A stretch of 64,000 nt of DNA from Symbiodinium sp. CCMP2592 (Eukaryota; Sar; Dinophyceae; Suessiales; Symbiodiniaceae). Position numbers and translations under genes: made by a program. The notes under the pieces are model-generated. The model had not been told where the DNA came from and ran no database searches. It saw nothing but the letters and a program-made list of their open reading frames with translations. Location of the stretch: contig CAJNDT010005913.1 in NCBI GenBank assembly GCA_905221615.1, positions 496,001 through 560,000 on the forward strand. The letters are read 5' to 3'. Numbering within the stretch: the first letter of the stretch is position 1; each line of letters opens with the position of its first letter. Positions 51,527 through 60,848 of the stretch are shown piece after piece.

Positions 51527-52894
51527 TCAATCGGAATTATGCGTTCCAATGGGCAGATCGGAGGAAGATCGGCGCACAATGGGGACAAGCTGTCGATAAG
51601 TAAGCACGCGCCACACCCATTCAAACGGCCCCATCACGAACACGCGTAACCACAGCATTGAGAAGATGATATTGACACTCCACACGCCGAGCACGACGAG
51701 CCAAATCATCGGATATTCAAGTTGCGCAAAGAGCCCGAATCCGATGCCGTACCCATAGAAAATCGTTGTGCACAGGAAGGTTTGCAAGAAGTAGTTGCTC
51801 AGCGCCATCCGACCGACCGCCGCCAGTGGCGTGGTCACAATCCGCGCCCAGTCGCACTTGGTCAGCGCCAAGATCAGCGCGCCATACCCCAATGCGATCG
51901 GTACACCGATTGGCTGAGCCATCGATTGCCAGATGAAACCCGGCAGCAGCGTGAAGTGCTGATGCACCAGCGAATACCCAGTCGCCGTCATCGGGATCCC
52001 GGCCCCGAGCAGTACCAGCGCCCAGATCGCGTAGAACCTGAGCGACCGCTCACCAGTCAAAATCTTCATCTTGGTCAGCCCCATCCCCATCGCCATGATC
52101 CCCCAGAGGATCGGCTGGAAGAAGATCCCAAGCACCAACTGCATAAACAGCACCGAGAAGAATCGAACCTTGAACGCTTCGATGTAGGTCCCTGTGTATC
52201 CCGCGATCTCCACATCGGGATTCGCGCCGAACGAGTCCACTGTGGTCTGCCCCTGACTCAGAGCGTTGTAACCAAGGAACGAGAATCCGATCAGCAGCAG
52301 CGAACCAAAGAAATACAACCCCATCCCACCAAAGAACAGCAGTTTCGGATTCAATCGACGGATCCACCATAACGCGGTGAGTCCAGAGATCGCGTAGAAG
52401 GTCAGAATATCGCCGTACCAGAAGCAGTACGCGTGGATCATCCCGAACATCAGCAAGAGACAACAGCGGATATACCAGAGCGTCGCGCCCTCGCTGAGCT
52501 TGTGCTTCTTTGCTTTGCGATCAGGACAGTTGCACTCGGGACACGGAGCATCACCATCGAGCCCCTTCATCGGATACCCGCATCGAGCACAGATGTCCCC
52601 GAGCTCGCGATGATCATACTTGCGTGCGTACATGATCACGCCGGATCCGAATAGCAATGCGAAGAGGAACATGAACTTCCCAAGGAACACCGTCGTCGTG
52701 ATCGTGTGCGCCAGATGATTCGCAGGAGTGTCCCCGATCACATTCGGATCGGTCATCGCATTCATCGGCTGCGAGAACGCCACAATGTTCGGACCCAGAA
52801 TCCCCAGCAGCGCAAACCCTCGCAGCGAATCGATCGCACCGAAGCGCTGCTTCCCGCTTGTCGGACGAATGTCAGATTGGGATGTGGTGCCCAT
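51527..52894 (-). CDS. DUF418-type membrane protein with inserted zinc ribbon
   Basis: 455 residues with about nine or ten membrane helices. The N-terminal IDSLRGFALLGILGPNIVAF and the C-terminal GRMALSNYFLQTFLCTTIFYGYG are typical of the DUF418/acyltransferase-3-like family. Between the second and third helices a cytosolic loop carries a four-Cys zinc ribbon (CARCGYPMKG ... CPECNCP), unusual for DUF418. Start: ATG 52894, two nt after the HAD gene stop (TAA-gc-ATG), which suggests translational coupling. An ATG at 52918 would overlap the HAD gene. Confidence 0.8.
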   Translation of the reverse strand: MGTTSQSDIRPTSGKQRFGAIDSLRGFALLGILGPNIVAFSQPMNAMTDPNVIGDTPANHLAHTITTTVFLGKFMFLFALLFGSGVIMYARKYDHRELGDICARCGYPMKGLDGDAPCPECNCPDRKAKKHKLSEGATLWYIRCCLLLMFGMIHAYCFWYGDILTFYAISGLTALWWIRRLNPKLLFFGGMGLYFFGSLLLIGFSFLGYNALSQGQTTVDSFGANPDVEIAGYTGTYIEAFKVRFFSVLFMQLVLGIFFQPILWGIMAMGMGLTKMKILTGERSLRFYAIWALVLLGAGIPMTATGYSLVHQHFTLLPGFIWQSMAQPIGVPIALGYGALILALTKCDWARIVTTPLAAVGRMALSNYFLQTFLCTTIFYGYGIGFGLFAQLEYPMIWLVVLGVWSVNIIFSMLWLRVFVMGPFEWVWRVLTYRQLVPIVRRSSSDLPIGTHNSD

Positions 52895-52896
52895 GC

Positions 52897-53598
52897 TTAG
52901 CCGTTCCCCAGGATCCATTGAAGGATTCCCTCAGTGTCTTTCAAATCCTCGACCGTGTGGTCCGCGCCCGCATCGACGAGTTCATCAAAGCCCGCATGCC
53001 CCGTCGCGACCGCGAGCACACGGCAGCCATTGTCTTTCCCGCACGATACATCATGAATCGTGTCGCCGATGATCACGACTGATTGGGGATCGATCCTGAT
53101 CTCTTTCTCCGCGTGGTACAAATCCATCGCGACCGGAGGCAGATGCGATCGGTGAGGCTTCTCATGCGGCGACGAATCCCCCCACGCATTGACCGTAAAC
53201 AACGCCGGATCAAACCCCGCTGCTTGAATCTTGATCGTCCCAGTCTCCGGATAGTTCCCTGTCAGCAATCCCAGCGTGGGTTTGCTGTGATGACTCGCTG
53301 TCGCGAACACCAGGTCATGCGCACCTGGGAGCGCTCGCGCCACCGATTGTGTTTTGGAGAGGGTTTCAAGATGCTTGTGGTATCCCGTCCGCATCGCTTG
53401 GATGTTCTCTTCGCTCGGATCAATCTCATTGAGCACCAGCATGTCCGCGATGATCACCGGATCCAAACACCCCCCGAAGGTGATCCCCTCGATCGTGAAG
53501 TCATCACCAAACAACGACTGGCCCGCGTGACGCAAGCAATCAATCCCGATGTGATTGGTCTCCAGAAGCGTCATATCGATGTCGTACAGAATGAGCAT
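52897..53598 (-). CDS. HAD-superfamily phosphohydrolase
   Basis: 233 residues of the phosphoglycolate-phosphatase/beta-phosphoglucomutase type. Motif I LYDIDMTLLETN (Asp nucleophile and acid/base), motif II LLTGN, motif III Lys in PHEKPHRSHL and motif IV VIIGDTIHDVSCGK are present, with a helical cap (about 20-85). The substrate is unknown. GGGAG lies upstream of the ATG. It forms a two-gene operon with the DUF418 protein. Confidence 0.85.
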   Translation of the reverse strand: MLILYDIDMTLLETNHIGIDCLRHAGQSLFGDDFTIEGITFGGCLDPVIIADMLVLNEIDPSEENIQAMRTGYHKHLETLSKTQSVARALPGAHDLVFATASHHSKPTLGLLTGNYPETGTIKIQAAGFDPALFTVNAWGDSSPHEKPHRSHLPPVAMDLYHAEKEIRIDPQSVVIIGDTIHDVSCGKDNGCRVLAVATGHAGFDELVDAGADHTVEDLKDTEGILQWILGNG

Positions 53599-53690
53599 GC
53601 CAAATCATCTCCCTGACTGTGTCCGAATCCTGCATCAATATAGACGATCCGTACCATCAAGAGCGTGATTTCGCGTGCAGGTCCTTATAT

Positions 53691-53707
53691 GAATAGAATG
53701 CCTATTC
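53691..53707 (+). promoter_or_regulatory. Palindrome over the -10 of the dnaG-rpoD operon
   Basis: GAATAG and CTATTC (53691-53696 and 53702-53707) form a perfect 6-5-6 palindrome. It overlaps TAGAAT (53694-53699), the likely -10, so a bound protein would occlude the promoter. The operon start codon is 50 nt downstream. Confidence 0.45.
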
Positions 53708-53756
53708 GCTGGATCGCCCCACGGATTGGCGATTCTCATCCCATGGAGTCATTTGA

Positions 53757-55661
53757 GTGAGCCTGTACCCTTCCCAGCCCAACGATGATGTGCAGCGCGT
53801 GCGCGATGCCTCCGACATCGTGGGAGTGGTGGGGGACTGCATGAGTCTCAAACCCAAGGGTCGCGAGTATGTCTGTCTCTGCCCATTCCACGACGACCAC
53901 TCCCCATCCATGTGCGTCGTGCCAACAAAGCAGATCTTCCACTGTTTCGTCTGCGGCGCCGGAGGTGATGTCTTCACCTTCGTCCAGCGCTACCACTCAA
54001 TGGACTTCCGCGAATCTCTCCAGTTCCTCGCCGAGCGCGCCAACATCGAACTGACACCATTCAATCCATCACGATCAAGCAACTCGGATACACAGCAATC
54101 ATCCGGACTGAGCAAGCAAGACATCATGAACGCCAACGAGCAAGCGCAGTCTTACTTCCGCGCCCTGCTCACGCACCCCGAGCACGGCCAAACCGCTCGC
54201 GATCTCATCGAACGCCGAGGAATCAACGCCGACATGGTCGAGCGCTTCGGGATCGGTGTCAGCGCCGATCGCTGGGACGGGCTGCTCATGACCATCGAGT
54301 CCAAGGGATACAACCCCAGAGCATTCTCAGAAGCCGGCCTGCTCAAAACCAGAGACAACGGCGGACAATACGACGCGCTCCGCAATCGACTCATCTTCCC
54401 CATCTGCGACCAGATAGGTCGCGTCATCGGATTCGGAGGGCGCCGAATCAACGACGAGGACGACCCCAAATACCTCAACAGTCCCGAAACCGTCGCGTTC
54501 AACAAATCAAGAACCCTCTACGGCCTCAACAACGCGCAACGCGCCATCAAACGCGAACGCGTCGCCGTCGTCGTCGAAGGATACACCGATGTCATCGCAT
54601 GCCATCAGCACGGCGTCGAACATGTCGTCGGAACACTCGGGACTGCACTCACCAAGGGACACGCCACCATCCTCCGCCGACTCTGCGACACCGTCGTCCT
54701 CCTCTTCGACGGCGACGAAGCCGGACAACGCGCCGCAGATCGCGCCATCGAAGTCCTCTTCTCCGAAACCATCGACATCAAGATCGCCGCACTCGCGGGA
54801 TACACCGACGCGAAAGACCCCGACGAACTCCTCGCACGAGACAACGGCTCCAAAATCTTCAGACAAGCCATCAATGGTGCCGTCGATCTGCTTAAATGGC
54901 GCTTCGATCGACTCCGCGCTGAACTCACCGGAGCGAATCCCGCTCGCGTCACGCAACGCATCGAAGAAGAAATCCGCACGCTCCTCGATCTAGGAATCGA
55001 GAAACTCAGCCCGATGCGCCGTCAGCTCATGATCCGTCAGATCGCCGGAGCCGCCGGAGTTTCTGAGCAAGTCGTCAAAGCATCGATGCGATTGGGTCGG
55101 CGCGTTCCCGCATCAATCGAACCCAAAGCAGCGACCCAGCAGCAAGCGGATCGTCCGCTCACCCCACGCGAACTCATGCTCGGATGTTTACTCAACGACG
55201 AGAAACTCTGGTTGACGATGACTTCCGACGAGCACGACCTGCTGATGACGACCTCGATCGAGTCTCCAGAGTCCGCGTATGTCGCGCAGGCGCTCCACGA
55301 GAGCGTTGCGAATCGGACAGGGACCGGACTCCACGCCGTGCTCTCTGAGATCACCGAGATGCTTGCCGATGGGACGATCCAGTCCGGCAATCCAGACAAC
55401 CCTCTCGATCCCGCCGGAAGAGCGACCAAGATCAGCCGTCTTGTTGAACAACAATGCGAAGGGGAACCCGAACGCACAGCAAGACTCCTAAACGAGTGCA
55501 TCCGACAGATCGATCTCGCACAACAGGAGTCCAAGGTCCGTGTTTCAGAGGCTCAGCAGGACGACGAAATGGAAGCGCTGCGAGCCTTCGCTCAGCAACA
55601 AAAAACACTGCGTGACAAGTACTCCACACTCAGGGGGCGTCTGTCGTCAGGTGACTCCTGA
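53757..55661 (+). CDS. dnaG: DNA primase
   Basis: 634 residues. The CHC2 zinc finger is [15 protein letters not shown] with [14 protein letters not shown]. The primase catalytic core has the TOPRIM motifs [14 protein letters not shown] and [16 protein letters not shown]. The C-terminal helicase-binding region is present but divergent. It starts with GTG at 53757, with GGAG eight nt upstream. A five-codon frame (ATG at 53743) ends in TGA overlapping this GTG. It precedes rpoD as in the macromolecular-synthesis operon, without rpsU. Confidence 0.96.
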   Translation: MSLYPSQPNDDVQRVRDASDIVGVVGDCMSLKPKGREYVCLCPFHDDHSPSMCVVPTKQIFHCFVCGAGGDVFTFVQRYHSMDFRESLQFLAERANIELTPFNPSRSSNSDTQQSSGLSKQDIMNANEQAQSYFRALLTHPEHGQTARDLIERRGINADMVERFGIGVSADRWDGLLMTIESKGYNPRAFSEAGLLKTRDNGGQYDALRNRLIFPICDQIGRVIGFGGRRINDEDDPKYLNSPETVAFNKSRTLYGLNNAQRAIKRERVAVVVEGYTDVIACHQHGVEHVVGTLGTALTKGHATILRRLCDTVVLLFDGDEAGQRAADRAIEVLFSETIDIKIAALAGYTDAKDPDELLARDNGSKIFRQAINGAVDLLKWRFDRLRAELTGANPARVTQRIEEEIRTLLDLGIEKLSPMRRQLMIRQIAGAAGVSEQVVKASMRLGRRVPASIEPKAATQQQADRPLTPRELMLGCLLNDEKLWLTMTSDEHDLLMTTSIESPESAYVAQALHESVANRTGTGLHAVLSEITEMLADGTIQSGNPDNPLDPAGRATKISRLVEQQCEGEPERTARLLNECIRQIDLAQQESKVRVSEAQQDDEMEALRAFAQQQKTLRDKYSTLRGRLSSGDS

Positions 55662-55756
55662 CCACTGATTTCACTCCCGTTACCTGCTTCCCCTGCTTTT
55701 CGCGCTACGATGTTCGCATTCATAATCGATGGATTGATTGGAGCTCTGAGAGAAAC

Positions 55757-57628
55757 ATGATCGGGATGACGCATCCAGCAGTAACCGCACTCATCGACTC
55801 AGGCAAAACCCGAGGCTGGTTGAGCTTCGAAGAACTCAACAACATCCTCCCTGACGAGTTCGTCGATCCAGTCGCGATCCACAACATCCTCGCACTCATC
55901 GATGACTCAGGAATCGAACTGGTCGACGAGATGGAGTTCCGAGGACGCGTCTTCCGCGCCAAGCGCTCCGGAGACGCCAAGACCCTTGAGAGCATCCAGC
56001 ACCTCGACACCGAGTTCCGCGCCATGTCCGTCCCGGGCGGCGAAAACCTAGGCAACAACGAATCCCTACGAGTCCGCATCAACGCCCCGCATTTCAATGA
56101 CACCGTCATCCTCAACAGCGATGATCTCAAGCAAGCGGACAAGGATGTCGAAGAAGCCAAAGGCATGAACGACCGCGTCGTGCAGCGTGATCTCGACGAA
56201 GCGATCAATGCTGAAGCTGATCGACGCATGGACGACCCTGTCCGAATGTACCTCTCGCAGATGGGGACTATCCCGCTCCTGACACGCGAAGAAGAAGTCC
56301 GCCTTGCGAAGAAGATCGAAACCACACGAATGATCTTCCGCCGACGCTGCCTCGAGTGCGACTACATCATCGCGCAAGCCGTCGAAACGCTCAAGCTCGT
56401 CAGCGATGGACAACTCCCGTTCGACCGCACGATGCGCACCAGCACGCTCGACGAGAACGCGAAAGAAAAACTCCTCGTCCGCATCCCATCGAACCTCCCA
56501 ACAATCGAAGCGCTCCTCAAAAAGAACCGCGCCGACTGGGAAGAACTCGAAGGCCTCCGCCACGACGACGGCACCGTCCACGAAACCAAAAAAGCACGCG
56601 AGATCCAAGATCGCATCGCCCTCCGTCGCAGAAGAATGTCCGCGCTCGTCGAGGAACTCTGCCTCCGAACAGGACGCATCGTCCCGTTGATGCGCAAGAT
56701 CAAGTCCATCTCCGAGAAGATGGAAGCGCTCCAAGCCGAGATGCTTTCCGCCGCCAAGTACCCCAAAAAGTACGACGAGGAAGACCTCGAAGTCATGCGC
56801 ATGGAACTCGACGGCCTCCGCGCTCTGGTCCTCGAAGACCCCGCAGAGCTCGCGACCCGCATCGACCGCATCTCCACCGTCTTCTGGGAATACGAACAAG
56901 CCAAACGTGACCTCTCTGGTGGCAACCTCCGCCTCGTCGTCTCGATCGCCAAGAAATACCGCAACCGTGGTCTGAGCTTCCTCGATGTCATCCAGGAAGG
57001 CAACACCGGACTCATGCGAGCCGTGGACAAGTTCGAGTACAAGCGTGGATACAAGTTCTCCACCTACGCGACCTGGTGGATCCGCCAAGCGATCACCCGC
57101 TCGATCGCCGACCACGCGCGCACCATCCGCATCCCGGTCCACATGATCGAGACCATGACGCGCCTGCGCAACATCCAAAAACAAATCAAACAACAGACCG
57201 GCGTCGAGCCATCCCCACAAGAGCTCGCCGAGAAAGCGAAGATGACCACCGCCGAGGTCGCGCGCGTGCTGAGCATCTCGACCCACCCCGTCTCGCTCGA
57301 TCGCCCTGTCGGTGAATCCGAGGACTCGAACTTCGGTGACTTCCTCGAAGACACCAACCAGAGCACCCCAGACCAAGCCGCGGGACAGGATGCGCTCAAG
57401 CAGCGCATCGAGATGGTCCTCAAAACCCTCTCCTACCGCGAGCGCGAGATCATCAAACTCCGCTACGGCATCGGAGACGGCTACACCTACACACTCGAAG
57501 AAGTCGGACGCATCTTCAAGGTCACCCGCGAGCGCGTCCGCCAGGTCGAAGCCAAAGCGATCCGCAAGCTCCAGCACCCCGTCCGCTCCCGCAAGCTCGG
57601 CGGATATGTCGACGACCAAGCAAAATAA
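55757..57628 (+). CDS. rpoD: Primary RNA polymerase sigma factor (sigma-70/RpoD)
   Basis: 623 residues. Region 1.1 lies near the N-terminus ([22 protein letters not shown]), followed by a long non-conserved segment. Region 1.2 is [23 protein letters not shown]. Region 2 has [27 protein letters not shown] and [17 protein letters not shown] (2.3/2.4, -10 recognition). Region 3 has [13 protein letters not shown] and region 4 has [15 protein letters not shown] with [21 protein letters not shown] (-35 helix-turn-helix). A 95-bp gap after dnaG with CATAAT/TACGAT hexamers may hold a second promoter. Confidence 0.96.
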   Translation: MIGMTHPAVTALIDSGKTRGWLSFEELNNILPDEFVDPVAIHNILALIDDSGIELVDEMEFRGRVFRAKRSGDAKTLESIQHLDTEFRAMSVPGGENLGNNESLRVRINAPHFNDTVILNSDDLKQADKDVEEAKGMNDRVVQRDLDEAINAEADRRMDDPVRMYLSQMGTIPLLTREEEVRLAKKIETTRMIFRRRCLECDYIIAQAVETLKLVSDGQLPFDRTMRTSTLDENAKEKLLVRIPSNLPTIEALLKKNRADWEELEGLRHDDGTVHETKKAREIQDRIALRRRRMSALVEELCLRTGRIVPLMRKIKSISEKMEALQAEMLSAAKYPKKYDEEDLEVMRMELDGLRALVLEDPAELATRIDRISTVFWEYEQAKRDLSGGNLRLVVSIAKKYRNRGLSFLDVIQEGNTGLMRAVDKFEYKRGYKFSTYATWWIRQAITRSIADHARTIRIPVHMIETMTRLRNIQKQIKQQTGVEPSPQELAEKAKMTTAEVARVLSISTHPVSLDRPVGESEDSNFGDFLEDTNQSTPDQAAGQDALKQRIEMVLKTLSYREREIIKLRYGIGDGYTYTLEEVGRIFKVTRERVRQVEAKAIRKLQHPVRSRKLGGYVDDQAK

Positions 57629-57703
57629 CGGCTTTCATCACATCCGATTTCCAGCGTGTGCTCGCAGAATCATCCCAGAGTGAAACGCAGCCGAGTCGAA
57701 TCG

Positions 57704-57720
57704 GTATACATGTGTACAAT
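57704..57720 (+). promoter_or_regulatory. Near-palindrome over the -10 of the ABC exporter operon
   Basis: 57704-57717 is a 14-bp near-perfect palindrome (one G-T mismatch) that overlaps TACAAT (57715-57720). It is a candidate operator for the Nat-type transporter genes; the leader would be about 60 nt. Confidence 0.4.
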
Positions 57721-57788
57721 GCACCCATCGTGCATGGTCTCATGTCCGCATGCCGATGAACTCGTCAATCTACTCGTAGGGGAACCGC

Positions 57789-58772
57789 GTGAGTGATGCA
57801 ATATATATGAACGGCGTCCGCAAGACCTTCGGAGCAAAGGTCGCGGTCGAAGGGATCGACCTCCAGATCCCCCAAGGATCCATGTACGGCTTCATCGGAC
57901 CAAACGGCGCCGGGAAAACCACAACCATCCGGATGATCATGTCCATCCTCTTCCCAGACGCCGGAGAACTCAGCGTCCTCGGAAAGAAATCCGCCGTCGA
58001 ATCCAAAGACCGTATCGGATACCTCCCCGAAGAACGAGGCGTGTACAAGAAGATGAAGGTGGCCAACTTCCTGATGCACATGGGAAGACTCAAAGGTCTC
58101 GACGCTCGAGGACTCAAACCCAAGGTCATGAACTGGCTCGAACGCGTTGAACTCGCTGAAGTGAGCAAAAAGAAATGCGAAGAACTCTCGAAGGGCATGC
58201 AGCAGAAAGTCCAGTTCATCGCATCAGTCCTCCACGAGCCCGACCTGATCATCCTCGATGAACCCTTCTCAGGACTCGACCCCGTCAACATGCGCCTCCT
58301 GCGTGATCTCATCAACGAGCAGCACACCAACGGCAAGACCGTCATCTTCTCCACCCATGTCATGCAGCAAGCCGAGCAGATCTGCGACCACATCGTCATG
58401 ATCCACCAAGGCAAAAAAGTCCTCGACGACACACTGGGAGCGATCCGTACGCGATTCGATCCGCACTCCATCCACCTCGACACCATCGGGCCAGACGATC
58501 ACACAAATCAAATCAACAGTGTCGAAGGCGTCGCGAGCGTCCGACAGCACGAGGGTATCTACGAAGTCAAGATCGACGAATCAATCGATCAACAACGAGC
58601 GATGCAGAGCATCCTCGCCTCTATCCCAGCCGCAAAGATCGAGATCAAACGACCCACCCTCGAAGATGTCTTTATAGAAATCGTCACCGGCGGAGACACC
58701 CACGACGATCCAGAACAACTCCGAGCCCAGCTCCTAGCCGGATCCTCAAATGAAGAGGAGGACGACTCATGA
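57789..58772 (+). CDS. ABC transporter ATP-binding protein, NatA-like
   Basis: 327 residues. Walker A is GPNGAGKTT, the signature is LSKGMQQK, Walker B is LIILDEP, then the D loop SGLDPVN and switch His in STHVM. The C-terminal 90 residues form a DUF4162-type accessory domain (IEIKRPTLEDVFIEIVTG). It energises the permease encoded by the overlapping next gene. GTG start with GGGGA upstream. Confidence 0.93.
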   Translation: MSDAIYMNGVRKTFGAKVAVEGIDLQIPQGSMYGFIGPNGAGKTTTIRMIMSILFPDAGELSVLGKKSAVESKDRIGYLPEERGVYKKMKVANFLMHMGRLKGLDARGLKPKVMNWLERVELAEVSKKKCEELSKGMQQKVQFIASVLHEPDLIILDEPFSGLDPVNMRLLRDLINEQHTNGKTVIFSTHVMQQAEQICDHIVMIHQGKKVLDDTLGAIRTRFDPHSIHLDTIGPDDHTNQINSVEGVASVRQHEGIYEVKIDESIDQQRAMQSILASIPAAKIEIKRPTLEDVFIEIVTGGDTHDDPEQLRAQLLAGSSNEEEDDS

Positions 58773-60175
58773 ATATGCACAAGATCATCCGTGTCGCTGG
58801 AAGAGAGTTCGCTTCAACCGCAATGACCAAAGGGTTCATCATCGGCGCCCTCGTCGTCCCCGCGTTGATGGCAGTCCTCATCCCCGTCATTGTCATGCTC
58901 TCCGCAGCCGCCCAGCCACCGGCAGACAAAGGGACGATCTATGTCCTCGACCGCTCCGCTGAAGTTTTCGATGACATGAGCACGCGTTTGTCTCCAGAGC
59001 AAGTCCGCAAGAGATGGGAGGACCGCGCCAAGCGTGCCTCCGACTTCGCCAAAGGCATGATGGGCCAAACCGCCACCGACGCCGCGGGTGATCCTGTGGA
59101 AAGCGCGATGAGCTTCATCAAAACTCCGGAGTTCCGCGTCGTCCCAACCGCGCCCGACGCGGACATCGAAGAAATCAAAGCCGAGATCCGAGATCAAATC
59201 TCCGGCGCCTCCGCGATACAAGACCCGATGGACAAGGTCCTCGCCGTCGTAGAGATCGATGCTGACGCAGCCCAAAAAGTTGAAGACCAATACGGCGGGT
59301 TCCAAGCATACTTCAGACCCAAACTCAACGAAGAAACCGTCGGTGAGATCGAAGCCGGAATCCGCTGGTCCATCCGCCAGCGCCGCTACGAGAACGCCGG
59401 GATCGACCGAAACCAGATCGACGAGATCTGGGTGATCGATTCCCGCGAAAGCAAAGAAATCACCGAAGAGGGCGAACGCAAGGAATCCTCAGGGATCGCC
59501 ACCTTCCTCATTCCAATCGCCTCCCTCGTCCTGCTCATCATCGCCACCATGACCGGAGGACAATACCTCCTCACCACCACTATCGAAGAAAAATCAAACC
59601 GCGTCGTCGAGGTCCTCCTCTCCGCGTGCTCACCGATGGAACTCATGACAGGCAAAATCGTCGGACAGATGGGCGTCGGTCTCTCACTCCTCCTCGTCTA
59701 CAACTCCGTCGGGATCGCGGCCCTATTCGCATTCGAACGCCTCGACATGATCGAAGCGTCCACCATCATCCTCTTCTTCGTCTTCTTCCTCCTCGCGTAC
59801 TTCATGCTCGCCTCACTCATGGCCGCCATCGGCTCCGCAGTCAACGACATGCGCGAAGCCCAATCCCTCATGACCCCCGTCATGCTCATCATGATGCTCC
59901 CATACTTCTTCTTCATGCCAGTGGTCCGAGCACCAAACTCGATGCTCTCGACCGTCTCGAGCTTCATACCACCGATCTCGCCCTTCATCATGATCATGCG
60001 TGTCTCCTCCACCGACCCTCCTCCAATGTGGCAGACCGCCGCCGTGATCCTCATCAACATCGTCGCGGTCTTCTTCTTCCTCTGGTTCGCCGCCAAAGTC
60101 TTCCGCGTCGGACTCCTCATGTACGGCAAGCCACCAAACTTCCGCACACTCATCAAATGGATCCGAATGGCCTAA
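58769..60175 (+). CDS. ABC-2-type permease, NatB-like
   Basis: 468 residues. One N-terminal membrane helix (about 22-46) is followed by a [11 protein letters not shown] domain of about 200 residues and then five further helices (from about 245 on: LIPIASLVLLIIATM, ILFFVFFLLAYFMLASL, LMIMMLPYFFFMPVV, AVILINIVAVFFFLWF). This is the ABC2_membrane_3/NatB layout for sodium or drug export; the substrate is unknown. It overlaps the ATPase gene by ATGA. Confidence 0.9.
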   Translation: MNMHKIIRVAGREFASTAMTKGFIIGALVVPALMAVLIPVIVMLSAAAQPPADKGTIYVLDRSAEVFDDMSTRLSPEQVRKRWEDRAKRASDFAKGMMGQTATDAAGDPVESAMSFIKTPEFRVVPTAPDADIEEIKAEIRDQISGASAIQDPMDKVLAVVEIDADAAQKVEDQYGGFQAYFRPKLNEETVGEIEAGIRWSIRQRRYENAGIDRNQIDEIWVIDSRESKEITEEGERKESSGIATFLIPIASLVLLIIATMTGGQYLLTTTIEEKSNRVVEVLLSACSPMELMTGKIVGQMGVGLSLLLVYNSVGIAALFAFERLDMIEASTIILFFVFFLLAYFMLASLMAAIGSAVNDMREAQSLMTPVMLIMMLPYFFFMPVVRAPNSMLSTVSSFIPPISPFIMIMRVSSTDPPPMWQTAAVILINIVAVFFFLWFAAKVFRVGLLMYGKPPNFRTLIKWIRMA

Positions 60176-60212
60176 CCCCCTCAACAGCACTCATCCGCAC
60201 AGGAGACACCCA

Positions 60213-60821
60213 ATGACAACCACCGCCGCCGACATCAAGCAACTTGGCCAAGAACTCATGGAAGCCAAAGCCAAGTACTACGACGCCATCAAAAACCTCC
60301 CCGACGAACCCGTCCAAGACTGGGAACTCAAAGACACCGACGGCTCCCCTGTCAAACTCTCGCAGCTCTTCGGAGATAAATCCGAACTCCTCGTCGTCCA
60401 CAACATGGGCAAGCACTGCAACTACTGCTCCCTCTGGGCCGACGGCTTCATCGGATTCGCCAACCACATCCAAGAACGCTGCGCCTTCGTGCTCTGCTCC
60501 AACGACGACCCCCAAACCACCGCCGACTTCGCCAAAGAACGAGGATGGAACTACCGCTGCGTCTCCGGAAAAAACTCCGGATTCGCCGAAGCGATGGGAT
60601 ACAGAACACCCGACGGAGCACTCCCCGGAGTCTCCGCATTCCACAAACAATCCGACGGCTCCATCGTCCGCACCGGACACACCCCATTCGGACCAGGAGA
60701 CGACTTCTGCTCAGTCTGGCCCCTCATGGACCTCATCAAAGACGGCGTCAACAACTGGCAACCAAGACACGGCGGCCCATCTTCATGCTGCGGCGGATCA
60801 ACATCCTGCTGCAATGGTTAA
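60213..60821 (+). CDS. DUF899-type thioredoxin-like protein with Cys-rich tail
   Basis: 202 residues. The fold resembles DUF899/thioredoxin-like proteins: LVVHNMGKHCNYCSLWADGFIGF with a CNYC redox pair and a later DFAKERGWNYRCVSGKNSGFAEAMGY. The C-terminal tail SSCCGGSTSCCNG has two CC pairs and is unusual; it may bind metal or haem. AGGAG precedes the ATG. It follows the ABC genes by 37 bp and could be in their operon. Confidence 0.75.
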   Translation: MTTTAADIKQLGQELMEAKAKYYDAIKNLPDEPVQDWELKDTDGSPVKLSQLFGDKSELLVVHNMGKHCNYCSLWADGFIGFANHIQERCAFVLCSNDDPQTTADFAKERGWNYRCVSGKNSGFAEAMGYRTPDGALPGVSAFHKQSDGSIVRTGHTPFGPGDDFCSVWPLMDLIKDGVNNWQPRHGGPSSCCGGSTSCCNG

Positions 60822-60848
60822 TCACAGCCAACTGCATATCCTTCGCCA

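Noticed and set aside
56066-57619. 517-codon open frame opposite rpoD
   Set aside because: Shadow of rpoD, which has all sigma-70 regions; the reverse translation is compositionally skewed with no domain.
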